From assembly GCA_003510345.1 (NCBI GenBank), contig DOMW01000146.1, positions 1 through 9,406 of the forward strand: a DNA stretch of 9,406 nucleotides, given 5' to 3'. Origin of the DNA: Clostridiales bacterium (GTDB lineage: Bacteria; Bacillota; Clostridia; Christensenellales; Christensenellaceae). The position numbers and the translations under genes were made by a program. Below, piece after piece: positions 1 through 6,041 of the stretch; positions within the stretch are counted from its first letter, which is position 1; the number at the start of each line of letters is the position of its first letter. The notes beneath the pieces were generated by a model. That model made no database searches, was not told where the DNA came from, and saw only the letters and a program-made list of their open reading frames with translations.

Positions 1-774
1 ATGGCAATGGTGACCGTGCGCAACTCCACACACTACGGCATCGCGGGCTATTGGGCGTCTATGGCGGCAAAGGAGGACATGATTGGCATCACGGGCACAA
101 ACGCGCGCCCCTCTATCGCCCCCACATTCGGCGTGGAAAACATGTTGGGCACAAACCCGCTTACATTTGGGTTCCCTACAGACGAGCCGTTCCCGTTTAT
201 GTTGGACTGTGCCACCTCCATCACGCAGCGCGGTAAGATAGAGTATTACGCGAGAAGCGGCATGGATACCCCCGCGGGGATGGTTATCGGGCAGGACGGA
301 CAGCCCATGACGGACAGCAGCGAAATATTAAAAGACCTCACGGGCGGTACGGCGGCGCTCGCCCCGCTTGGCGGTATCGGCGAAGAGCTTGCCGGGTACA
401 AGGGGTATGGATATGCGACAGTAGTGGAAGTCCTTTCCGCCGCGTTGCAGGCGGGCAGCTATTTAAAGACATTGAACGGGATAAAGGACGGTAAAAAAAT
501 CCCCTACCATCTCGGCCACTTTTTTATCGTTATTGACACGGAAGCCTTTATGGGCGCGGAGTCGTTTAAAAAGATCACCGGCGATATATTACGGCAACTG
601 CGCGATTCCAAAAAAGCGCCCGGGCAAGACCGCATCTACACCGCGGGTGAAAAAGAATACCTTGTGTGGCTGGAACGGAAAGACAAGGGTGTGCCCGTGG
701 GCGAGGCCGTGCAAAAGGAATTCATCGCGATCCGCGATCAATACGGCCTAGACTACCGCTTCCCGTTTGAATGA
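1..774 (+). CDS. Malate/L-lactate dehydrogenase family (Ldh_2), 3' part, cut by the left window edge
   Basis: This is the C-terminal 257 residues of an NAD(P)-dependent 2-hydroxyacid oxidoreductase of the Ldh_2 family (malate, L-lactate, ureidoglycolate and related dehydrogenases; cytoplasmic). Family members are about 330-360 residues, so roughly 90-100 N-terminal residues lie left of the window and the ATG at position 1 is probably internal. Visible family motifs: VRNSTHYGIAGYW (6-18) with His11 at the usual catalytic His position, GTNPLTFGFPT (50-60), LDCATS (68-73), and the glycine-rich APLGGIGEELAGYKGYGY segment (121-138) near the C-terminal dinucleotide/substrate region. The reading frame is intact up to TGA at 772-774. 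The malic enzyme gene follows after nine bases on the same strand, so the two are probably cotranscribed. That favours a role around malate or pyruvate, but substrate specificity in this family cannot be read from sequence alone. Family assignment is firm; the substrate is uncertain. Confidence 0.88.
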   Translation: MAMVTVRNSTHYGIAGYWASMAAKEDMIGITGTNARPSIAPTFGVENMLGTNPLTFGFPTDEPFPFMLDCATSITQRGKIEYYARSGMDTPAGMVIGQDGQPMTDSSEILKDLTGGTAALAPLGGIGEELAGYKGYGYATVVEVLSAALQAGSYLKTLNGIKDGKKIPYHLGHFFIVIDTEAFMGAESFKKITGDILRQLRDSKKAPGQDRIYTAGEKEYLVWLERKDKGVPVGEAVQKEFIAIRDQYGLDYRFPFE

Positions 775-776
775 GG
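773..776 (+). promoter_or_regulatory. Shine-Dalgarno of the malic enzyme, deciding the start at 784
   Basis: GAGG lies partly inside the TGA stop of the preceding Ldh_2 gene. It is seven bases from ATG 784 but only one base from ATG 778, so 784 is the better start. A ribosome finishing the first gene would stop on top of this site. Confidence 0.6.
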
Positions 777-783
777 CATGGCT

Positions 784-1962
784 ATGAATTACGCGGAAGA
801 ATCATTAAAGAAGCATAAAGAGTGGAAGGGAAAAATAGAGGTGCGCCCTACGGTGCCTGTCAAGACGAGCGAAGACTTATCGCTTGCCTATACCCCAGGT
901 GTGGCGCAGCCTTGCCTGGAAATACAAAAAGACATTGCACGTTCCTATGAGCTGACGCGCCGCTGGAACATGGCGCTTGTCGTGACGGACGGCAGCGCGG
1001 TTTTAGGGCTGGGCGATATCGGCCCGGAGGCGGGTATGCCCGTAATGGAAGGAAAATGCGTGCTTTTTAAATCGTTTGCGGATGTAGACGCTTTTCCCCT
1101 GTGCATAAAAAGCAAGGATGTGGACGAGATCGTGAACACCATCTACCTCATATCGGGTAGTTTTGGCGGCGTGAACCTGGAAGACATTGCCGCGCCTCGC
1201 TGTTTTGAGATTGAGCGCAAGCTCAAAGAGAAATGTGACATCCCCATTTTCCACGACGACCAGCACGGTACCGCCATCATTACGCTGGCAGGTCTGATAA
1301 ACGCGCTTAAGGTTGTCGAAAAGCGAAAAGAAGGCGTGAAGCTTGTGGTAAACGGCGCGGGCGCGGCAGGCATTTCCATCACCCGCCTGCTGCTTTCCTA
1401 TGGTTTTATCAATATTATACTTTGTGATAAAGACGGGATATTGTGCGAAGGGAAGGACGAAGCCGCCATGAACGACGCGCAGCGCCAAATGGTGAAAGTG
1501 ACCAACCGCGGCAAGCAGCGCGGCCTTTTAAAAGACGCTCTTATAGGCGCGGATATCTTTATTGGCGTGTCGCGCCCCGGCCTCGTCACACAGGAGATGG
1601 TGCAAACGATGGCAAAGGACGCGATCGTATTTGCCTGCGCCAACCCCACGCCCGAGATATTTCCGGACGAGGCGAAAGCGGGCGGCGCGCGGGTCGTTTC
1701 CACCGGGCGCAGCGATTTCCCCAACCAGATCAATAACGTGCTCGCCTTTCCCGGCGTGTTCAGGGGGGCATTCGACGTGCGCGCTTCGGATATAAACGAT
1801 GAAATGAAGATCGCCGCGGCGCATGCGCTTGCCGGCCTCATAGGTAACGCCGAGCTTTCCGCCGATTATATCATCCCCGCCGCGTTCGACCCGCGTGTTG
1901 GCCGGGCGGTAGCAAAGGCGGTGGCAAAGGCTGCGCGCGATTCCGGGGTGGCGCGGGTATAG
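784..1962 (+). CDS. NAD-type malic enzyme (malate to pyruvate + CO2)
   Basis: Oxidative decarboxylation of L-malate to pyruvate with reduction of NAD(P); cytoplasmic. The product is about 392 residues, typical of the short bacterial malic enzymes. Motifs, numbered from the chosen start: AYTPGV (35-40) with the catalytic Tyr36; EGKCVLFK (89-96) with Lys91; NLEDIAAPRCFEIE (131-144) and HDDQHGTA (157-164), which supply the acidic metal ligands; the Rossmann loop GAGAAG (191-196); and ANPTPEI (286-292) with TGRSDFPNQINN (307-318) near the C-terminus. Asp215 in LCDKDG at the end of the second Rossmann strand suggests NAD rather than NADP, an inference. There are in-frame ATGs at 778 and 784. I chose 784 because GAGG at 773-776 then sits seven bases upstream, and because MNYAEESL matches the usual start of this family. 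The upstream gene's stop codon overlaps that Shine-Dalgarno, which fits translational coupling. The gene symbol is left blank because several paralogue names exist. Confidence 0.95.
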   Translation: MNYAEESLKKHKEWKGKIEVRPTVPVKTSEDLSLAYTPGVAQPCLEIQKDIARSYELTRRWNMALVVTDGSAVLGLGDIGPEAGMPVMEGKCVLFKSFADVDAFPLCIKSKDVDEIVNTIYLISGSFGGVNLEDIAAPRCFEIERKLKEKCDIPIFHDDQHGTAIITLAGLINALKVVEKRKEGVKLVVNGAGAAGISITRLLLSYGFINIILCDKDGILCEGKDEAAMNDAQRQMVKVTNRGKQRGLLKDALIGADIFIGVSRPGLVTQEMVQTMAKDAIVFACANPTPEIFPDEAKAGGARVVSTGRSDFPNQINNVLAFPGVFRGAFDVRASDINDEMKIAAAHALAGLIGNAELSADYIIPAAFDPRVGRAVAKAVAKAARDSGVARV

Positions 1963-2408
1963 TATGCCTCGGGAGACGGGTTTTGAGCGCCCCTCGCTAC
2001 TGTTGTTAAACCGGATTTATTTTCCGCCGTGGATGTTATAACGCTGCCGCTGGGCGTCAAAGGGGGCAGGGGGATTCGGAATTTCCGCCATTGCGGAGAC
2101 CAGCTCCCTCCCGGATTCCGTCATTGTGGGCTTGATCCGCAATCTTTTAAGCGGACTGGATTTAAGTAAGGATTGCGGGTTAAGCCCGCAATGACGTGTT
2201 TGCACGGTACAAACATATCCGCGACGTGTCTGGTATTTATTCTAAACACGGCGCGTCAAGGATGCCGCACCCTACAATATCCCTGCATTAATCAGCGGCT
2301 ACTAAAACAAATTTTGCTCGAGCCTGCTTACCCAACGCTAAATTAATCTGCCAAAACTCAACAAAACCGCAACAATACAGAGTAATATGCAGAATACCAG
2401 ATATAACC
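1963..2408. other. Non-coding gap between convergent units, with repeat-like sequence
   Basis: This 446-base stretch separates the end of the malic enzyme gene (plus) from the end of the amidase gene (minus). The short open frames in it have no recognisable domain and no good ribosome binding site. About 2085-2196 carries a nested palindrome, listed separately. The stretch around 2040-2110 (a G-rich run of GGGGGCAGGGGG type, 2060-2073) and the stretch around 2250-2285 (GATGCCGCACCCTACA) resemble, from memory, interspersed repeat fragments common in clostridial genomes; no search was possible. From about 2290 to 2408 the sequence is AT-richer than its surroundings and shows nothing I can name. 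I found no classic hairpin plus T-run terminator for either converging unit. Confidence 0.6.
2119..2196. repeat. Nested palindromic repeat (two small palindromes forming one long hairpin), MITE/REP-like
   Basis: Arms 2119-2144 and 2171-2196 are inverted copies of each other, matching at 23 of 26 positions. The three differences are all G-U pairs if the plus strand is read as RNA. The stem can extend inward by three more pairs (2145-2147 with 2168-2170), leaving a loop of about 20 bases. Each arm is itself a palindrome: ATTGCGGG and CCCGCAAT flank a five-base loop in the right arm (2172-2192), and the left arm (2123-2143) does the same with two wobble pairs. The element can therefore fold as one long hairpin or as two short ones. 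There is no T-run on either side, so it is not a standard intrinsic terminator. Its antisense translation gives a peptide of the RHCGLNPQS kind, which I recall as a frequent spurious annotation of such repeats. Confidence 0.8.
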
Positions 2409-3464
2409 TTACTTATTCTCAAAATATCGCAAAATTCCCTCAAAAAGCCCGCGCGCGCATTTTTCCTGATACGCGTCAGATACCAATAGCTCATCTTCCT
2501 CCGGGTTAGACATGTGCCCCATCTCGATATTGCACACAGGCACCGTGCTCCAGTTGAAGCCTGTCTGGTCGCTGCGCTCGCTTACGCCCCTGTCATTCGC
2601 GCCCGTGGCTTCTATAAACGCCGCGAGGATAGCTTTTGCCGCCGCCGTGCTCTCTTCTTGAATCTCTTCCGTATAGCCGCCGGATGGCACGAGTATAAAC
2701 GCGCCTTTTGTGCTGCGGTTATCCGTGCCATTGCAGTGTATGCGCAACACAAGATCTGCACCGGCTTCATTCATCATCTGCGCGCGCTCGCTGTTTGGAA
2801 TATCCACATCCGCCGATTCCCGCGTCATCAGCACGTCCGCGCCTTGTTCTTCCAGTAAACGCCGCAGTTTTTGCGCTACCTGCAAGTTTACGACATGCTC
2901 GTCTACCCCGCTTGAAACACCCGCCGTTCCGGACGAAACACTGGCTTTCGTTTCGCCTGCTCCCGGTGCGATCGGCTCGGGCCGCGAATTTCCCTTGCCT
3001 TGGTGCCCCGGGTCTATGCCGATCAGCACGCCCGCGAGCGGCAGCTCACATTCTTTCGCGTCGTCAGAATAGAGCAGTGAAAGCGTTTCTTTTCCCGCGA
3101 TGCCATCCGCCGCAAGGCCGTTTTGTTTCTGGAACAGGCGCACCGCGCTTTCCGTGGCAGGGCCATAATAGTCCGTCGTTTCTTCTATAGAAAGGTACTT
3201 TAGTTCCGAAAGGCGTTCCTGTAATGCCTTCACCGTATCGTGCGTCACACCCACCGCAAGCGTGGGGTCGGGCGTTGGTGTTGGCGTGGGGGTCGGCGTT
3301 GCTGTTGGTATTGCCGTGGGCGTTGGTGTCGGTGTGGGTTGCGGTGAGAGGGTAGCCGTTGGCTGTGTCTGCTGCACGGGCGGCTCCTGCTGCGCATTAC
3401 AGCAAACAAACAGCAGGCACGCCGCGCATAAGATAAATAGTATAAAAATCTTTCGTTTTTTCAT
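2409..3464 (-). CDS. Secreted N-acetylmuramoyl-L-alanine amidase (probable lipoprotein: signal, PT linker, PG-binding, Amidase_3)
   Basis: A predicted extracellular zinc hydrolase that cleaves the amide bond between N-acetylmuramic acid and the peptide stem. Layout of the 351 residues: a positively charged start (KKRK) with a hydrophobic segment (6-20); a Cys-rich end CC at 21-22 that may be lipidated, although the lipobox is not canonical; a Pro/Thr-rich linker (about 32-68) including alternating PT; a peptidoglycan-binding domain of the PG_binding_1 type (about 72-132, with YYGPATESAVRLFQKQNGL); and an Amidase_3 catalytic domain (about 145-350). Zinc ligands and catalytic residues are visible: His154 in IDPGHQG, Glu189 in VDEHVVNL, His243 in RIHCNGT and Glu314 in IEMGHMSN. 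The extra EPIAPGAG...SSGTAGVSSG segment between His154 and Glu189 is a known trait of clostridial members. The start overlaps the parB stop (ATGA, 3461-3464) and has no Shine-Dalgarno, so translation probably depends on parB. Family and location are well supported; the biological role (growth, division, sporulation) is not shown. Confidence 0.92.
   Translation of the reverse strand: MKKRKIFILFILCAACLLFVCCNAQQEPPVQQTQPTATLSPQPTPTPTPTAIPTATPTPTPTPTPDPTLAVGVTHDTVKALQERLSELKYLSIEETTDYYGPATESAVRLFQKQNGLAADGIAGKETLSLLYSDDAKECELPLAGVLIGIDPGHQGKGNSRPEPIAPGAGETKASVSSGTAGVSSGVDEHVVNLQVAQKLRRLLEEQGADVLMTRESADVDIPNSERAQMMNEAGADLVLRIHCNGTDNRSTKGAFILVPSGGYTEEIQEESTAAAKAILAAFIEATGANDRGVSERSDQTGFNWSTVPVCNIEMGHMSNPEEDELLVSDAYQEKCARGLFEGILRYFENK
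3261..3344 (-). repeat. Low-complexity Pro-Thr coding repeat (amidase linker)
   Basis: On the coding strand this stretch runs as degenerate hexamers alternating Pro (CCN) and Thr (ACN) codons. It encodes residues 41-68 of the amidase. It would form an extended spacer between the membrane anchor and the peptidoglycan-binding domain. Third positions vary, so it is not a perfect tandem repeat, but slippage or recombination could still change its length between strains. Confidence 0.8.
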
Positions 3465-4306
3465 GGTTTTTTCAGATATTCAAATAATCCTTCCAGTTGT
3501 TCTTTGTTGTAATACTCGATTGCGATATGCCCGCGGTGCAGGGTACCGTGGATCATTACCTTTGTTTCCAGCGCTTCGCTCAGTTTGTTTTGCGCTTCCC
3601 TGATCTCCACCGGCGCAGGCGGCTTTTCCTTTTTCTTTTGGGGCGGCGCAAGCAATTCTTTTACAAGCTGCTCTGCCTGCCGCACAGACATCTGCTTTTC
3701 ACAAACAAACGCGGCCGCGCCTTCTATCCGCGCGCTATCCTCCAGCGGAAGCAGGCAGCGCGCGTGCCCCGCAGAGAGCTCGCCCGCCCGCACCATATCC
3801 TTCACACTCTCGGGCAGCGATTGCAAGCGCATCAGGTTTGCGATGGCACTGCGCGATTTTCCCACGCGCCGCGCCACTTCCTCCTGCTTTAAATGATACG
3901 CTTCCACAAGCTGCAAGAGTGCAGCGGCCTGTTCCATCGGGTTTAAATCTTCCCGCTGTATATTTTCTATCAGCGAAAGCTCCAATATTTCCTGCGCACT
4001 GTATTCCTTTACGATAACGGGCACTTTTTTGAGCCCGGCGAGCTTTGCCGCGCGGAACCGCCGCTCGCCCGCCACGATCGTAAACCGGCCGTTTTGTTCG
4101 TATGCGATAATGGGCTGCATGATGCCGTGTACGGCAATAGACTGCGCAAGCTCGTTGAGTTTTTCTTCGTCAAATTGTTTGCGCGGCTGCCCCGTGTTGT
4201 TGTCTACAAGAAAGATATCCACCTCGGAAACAGCGTCCTTCCCAATCGTAGGAGACTGCTCGCCCAAAAGAGCGTCCAATCCTTTTCCCAATCCTCTTTT
4301 CATCAT
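3461..4306 (-). CDS. parB: Chromosome partitioning protein ParB / Spo0J
   Basis: A DNA-binding CTPase clamp that loads at parS sites, spreads along the origin region and recruits SMC/condensin; the nucleotide partner is known for the family, not shown here. The 281 residues show the expected layout. The N-terminal tail RGLGKGLDALLG (4-15) is the usual ParA-contact peptide. The ParB/Srx-type domain has GERRFRA (80-86), the CTP-binding arginine box, and ENIQRED (114-120). A helix-turn-helix lies at about 140-162 (QEEVARRVGKSRSAIANLMRL), followed by LSAGHARCLL (177-186). A charged Lys/Pro linker (about 222-233) leads to the C-terminal dimerisation part, ending IAIEYYNKEQLEGLFEYL. The start overlaps the parA stop by four bases (ATGA). 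ATG at 4306 and ATG at 4303 are both possible; AAGGA lies five and eight bases upstream respectively. Likely DNA targets are the two parS sites at 5930-5945 and 6025-6040. Spo0J activity in sporulation is not implied. Confidence 0.97.
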   Translation of the reverse strand: MMKRGLGKGLDALLGEQSPTIGKDAVSEVDIFLVDNNTGQPRKQFDEEKLNELAQSIAVHGIMQPIIAYEQNGRFTIVAGERRFRAAKLAGLKKVPVIVKEYSAQEILELSLIENIQREDLNPMEQAAALLQLVEAYHLKQEEVARRVGKSRSAIANLMRLQSLPESVKDMVRAGELSAGHARCLLPLEDSARIEGAAAFVCEKQMSVRQAEQLVKELLAPPQKKKEKPPAPVEIREAQNKLSEALETKVMIHGTLHRGHIAIEYYNKEQLEGLFEYLKKP

Positions 4307-5073
4307 GCCTGTCCTTCATTTCTCAAAAATTCGCCCGCAAGCTCCATATACGCTTCCGTGCCGAGGCAGCGCTCGTCGTAGAGCAGTACGGGCAGCCCAA
4401 AGCTCGGGGCCTCACCCAACCGTACATTGCGGGGAATCACCGTTTGGTATACCTTGCTCTTGAAAAACTTGCGCACTTCTTCCACCACTTGCAGCGATAG
4501 GTTGGTGCGCCCGTCAAACATCGTCATCACCACGCCCTCCACCTCAAGGCCGGGGTTCAGGCTTTTGCGGACAAGCCGTACGGTATTCATCAATTGCGAA
4601 AGCCCCTCCAGCGCGTAATATTCACATTGTATCGGCACTAAAATGCGGTCTGCCGCACACAGCGCGTTTAGCGTGATAAGCCCCAGCGAGGGCGGGCAAT
4701 CCATAAAGATATAATCATAAAGCCCCGCGATATCCTCTATCGCCCGTTTAAGCATCTGCTCGCGCGCCATCATGGGCACAAGCTCCACCTCTGCGCCTAC
4801 AAGGTCTATGTTTGCGGGCATCAGGTCAAAATACTTCATCATGGTAGGGCGAATGGCCTCTACCGCCTGGGCCTGCCCCACAAGCACGTCGTAGGACGAT
4901 TTAGACAATATGGCCCGGTCTACACCCAGCCCGCTCGTGGAATTGCCTTGCGGGTCGATGTCGATCAAAAGCACCCGCTTGCCCTTGCTCGCCACACAAG
5001 CGGAAAGGTTGATGGCTGTCGTCGTTTTCCCCACACCGCCCTTTTGATTGGCGATCGCTATTATTTTCCCCAA
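4303..5073 (-). CDS. parA: Chromosome partitioning ATPase ParA / Soj, TTG start
   Basis: A Walker-type ATPase that binds nucleoid DNA as an ATP dimer and moves or regulates the ParB-parS complex; in Bacillus subtilis Soj also acts on DnaA. From the TTG start the protein is 256 residues, close to the usual 250-260. Visible: deviant Walker A KGGVGKTT (11-18) with signature Lys11; DIDPQGN (38-44); Walker B-like FMDCPPSLG (123-131); and PRNVRLGEAPSFGLPV (214-229), a strong Soj family motif. I placed the start at TTG 5073-5071 because GGAGGAG lies eight bases upstream and because the protein then begins (M)GKIIAIANQKGG, as in homologues. The in-frame ATG at 5145 would add 24 residues with no family counterpart, running through a leader hairpin. 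It overlaps parB by four bases and has its own promoter candidate upstream. Confidence 0.97.
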   Translation of the reverse strand: MGKIIAIANQKGGVGKTTTAINLSACVASKGKRVLLIDIDPQGNSTSGLGVDRAILSKSSYDVLVGQAQAVEAIRPTMMKYFDLMPANIDLVGAEVELVPMMAREQMLKRAIEDIAGLYDYIFMDCPPSLGLITLNALCAADRILVPIQCEYYALEGLSQLMNTVRLVRKSLNPGLEVEGVVMTMFDGRTNLSLQVVEEVRKFFKSKVYQTVIPRNVRLGEAPSFGLPVLLYDERCLGTEAYMELAGEFLRNEGQA

Positions 5074-5081
5074 CTGTTTTT

Positions 5082-5088
5082 CTCCTCC
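5082..5088 (-). promoter_or_regulatory. Strong Shine-Dalgarno of parA, supporting the TTG start
   Basis: Read on the minus strand this is GGAGGAG, eight bases before TTG 5073-5071. No comparable site precedes the ATG at 5145, so this motif decides the start. Confidence 0.8.
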
Positions 5089-5127
5089 ACATGGCAGATG
5101 TGCCGCGCGGTTCCCCGTACAGTGCAC

Positions 5128-5159
5128 AAAAAACGGCCTCGGCACTGCCCCTGGCCACC
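5128..5159 (-). terminator. Candidate intrinsic terminator or attenuator in the parA leader
   Basis: On the minus strand GGCC (5156-5153) pairs with GGCC (5138-5135), an inner GGC/GCC (5149-5147 with 5143-5141) closes a small loop, and G-U pairs could extend the base. Six Ts follow directly (5133-5128). The stem is short and interrupted, so it may be weak. It would end transcripts of the mnmE-mnmG-rsmG unit. It also lies downstream of the parA promoter candidate, so it could attenuate parA as well. Confidence 0.42.
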
Positions 5160-5183
5160 GAAGACGCCCGCCATTTCCTCTGT

Positions 5184-5217
5184 ATCATATTATACTGAAC
5201 TATCGTGGCAATTACAA
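5184..5217 (-). promoter_or_regulatory. Candidate sigma-A promoter(s) for parA-parB-amidase
   Basis: On the minus strand TTGTAA (5217-5212) is followed after exactly 17 bases by a perfect TATAAT (5194-5189). A second overlapping option is TTGCCA (5211-5206), 16 bases, TATGAT (5189-5184). The -35 box of the first contains the TAA stop codon of rsmG. Transcription would start at about 5175-5182 and give a leader of about 100-110 bases before the parA TTG. Confidence 0.65.
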
Positions 5218-5913
5218 CGGTGTTTTTTTGATCTGCCCATACCGCCGGGGATATTTTCGCGGCGTTTCCTTCGTTTTTTGAAACACAAGCACCGTATGGC
5301 TGGTTTCTTCTAGCGGTAATTTTATGCGCTCCTTTAGCCCCGCGCCCAGCAGGGAAAGCGCGTTTTTCGCGGCGGCAAGCTCCTTCGCATAATCCGATTT
5401 GTATGCGAGAAACAGGCCGTCTACACACACGAGTGGAACACACAGTTCTGCAAGCGCGGGCAGCGCCGTCACTGCGCGGGAAACACACACGTCAAACGCT
5501 TCGCGCCCTTCCCTGTTTGCGTATTCTTCCGCGCGGGCGCACAGCGCCGTTATCCGCACCCCTGCCTTTTGCGCCGCGTCTTCTATAAACCGGCATTTCT
5601 TTTGCGCGCTTTCAAGCGCCGTCACACGCAGGTCTTCCCGCACGATAGCAAGCGGCACGGCGGGAAACCCCGCCCCGCTCCCCACATCGATAACCGCCGC
5701 GTTATGCGGTAATATGGGCGCGGCAAAAGCGCTGTCAAAGAAATGCAGCAGCGCAGCCTCCTTTTCCCCGGTGATTGCGGTCAAATTGAAACGGGCGTTC
5801 GCCGCAACAAGGCTTTCGTAATACGACGCCATTTGCGCCGCTTGCTTTTCCGAAAGGGGCATATCGTGAGTTTTAAATATTTCCGTTATTGTTTTTTTAA
5901 ATGTTGAGCTCAT
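5212..5913 (-). CDS. rsmG: 16S rRNA (guanine-527-N7)-methyltransferase RsmG (GidB)
   Basis: A SAM-dependent enzyme that methylates G527 (Escherichia coli numbering) in the 530 loop of 16S rRNA; loss in other bacteria gives low-level streptomycin resistance. The 233 residues match the family length of about 210-240. Features: N-terminal helices ending NLTAIT (43-48) and HFFDS (57-61); the SAM-binding loop DVGSGAGFPAVPLAI (76-90); ALESAQKKCRFIE (99-111); SRAVTAL (145-151); and the C-terminal YPRRYGQIKKTPL (221-233), a variant of the family's YPRRxGxPxKxPL. I start at ATG 5913, six bases after AGGA, where homologues begin. The frame is open back to an ATG at 6045, but the extra 44 residues are encoded across two parS sites and have no family counterpart. 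It is third in the mnmE-mnmG-rsmG series and separated from mnmG by 128 bases. Confidence 0.95.
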   Translation of the reverse strand: MSSTFKKTITEIFKTHDMPLSEKQAAQMASYYESLVAANARFNLTAITGEKEAALLHFFDSAFAAPILPHNAAVIDVGSGAGFPAVPLAIVREDLRVTALESAQKKCRFIEDAAQKAGVRITALCARAEEYANREGREAFDVCVSRAVTALPALAELCVPLVCVDGLFLAYKSDYAKELAAAKNALSLLGAGLKERIKLPLEETSHTVLVFQKTKETPRKYPRRYGQIKKTPL

Positions 5914-5929
5914 CTCATGTCCTGTTTTC

Positions 5930-5945
5930 TGTTTCCCGTGAAACA
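5930..5945. promoter_or_regulatory. parS: parS site, one mismatch (ParB binding)
   Basis: TGTTTCCCGTGAAACA matches the bacterial parS consensus TGTTTCACGTGAAACA at 15 of 16 positions; the mismatch is in the central four bases. It lies 16 bases upstream of the chosen rsmG start and 79 bases from the perfect site. The mismatch may lower affinity; binding is inferred. Confidence 0.8.
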
Positions 5946-6024
5946 ATTTCTGGTGCCGTCCTCGTTCTGCCCTGTTAACTATAACCGCAGATCCCACGAC
6001 AGAGATCGCCCTGATCACCAAGCA

Positions 6025-6040
6025 TGTTTCACGTGAAACA
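6025..6040. promoter_or_regulatory. parS: Perfect parS site (ParB binding)
   Basis: TGTTTCACGTGAAACA is a perfect 16-base palindrome identical to the widely conserved parS consensus. It begins one base after the mnmG stop codon (6042-6044), in the mnmG-rsmG gap, about 1.7 kb upstream of parB. It is where ParB should load, marking an origin-proximal region. Confidence 0.95.
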
Positions 6041-6041
6041 A

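Noticed and set aside
778..780. ATG at 778 as the start of the malic enzyme
   Set aside because: It is one base from the only Shine-Dalgarno-like motif; ATG 784 has good spacing and matches the family N-terminus.
1003..1841. Several long minus-strand frames opposite the malic enzyme
   Set aside because: They are antisense to a conserved gene whose motifs are all intact; no domains or ribosome binding sites support them.
2017..2205. 62-residue minus-strand frame in the convergent gap
   Set aside because: It is translated through the nested palindrome; its peptide looks like the usual spurious product of such repeats.
2288..2494. 68-residue minus-strand frame overlapping the end of the amidase gene
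   Set aside because: It overlaps the amidase 3' end out of frame and has no recognisable domain; the hydrophobic middle is not enough to support a gene.
2904..3000. Insertion between zinc ligands His154 and Glu189 of the amidase as a novel domain
   Set aside because: The EPIxPGxx...SSGTxGV segment is a recurrent feature of clostridial Amidase_3 proteins, so it is not new.
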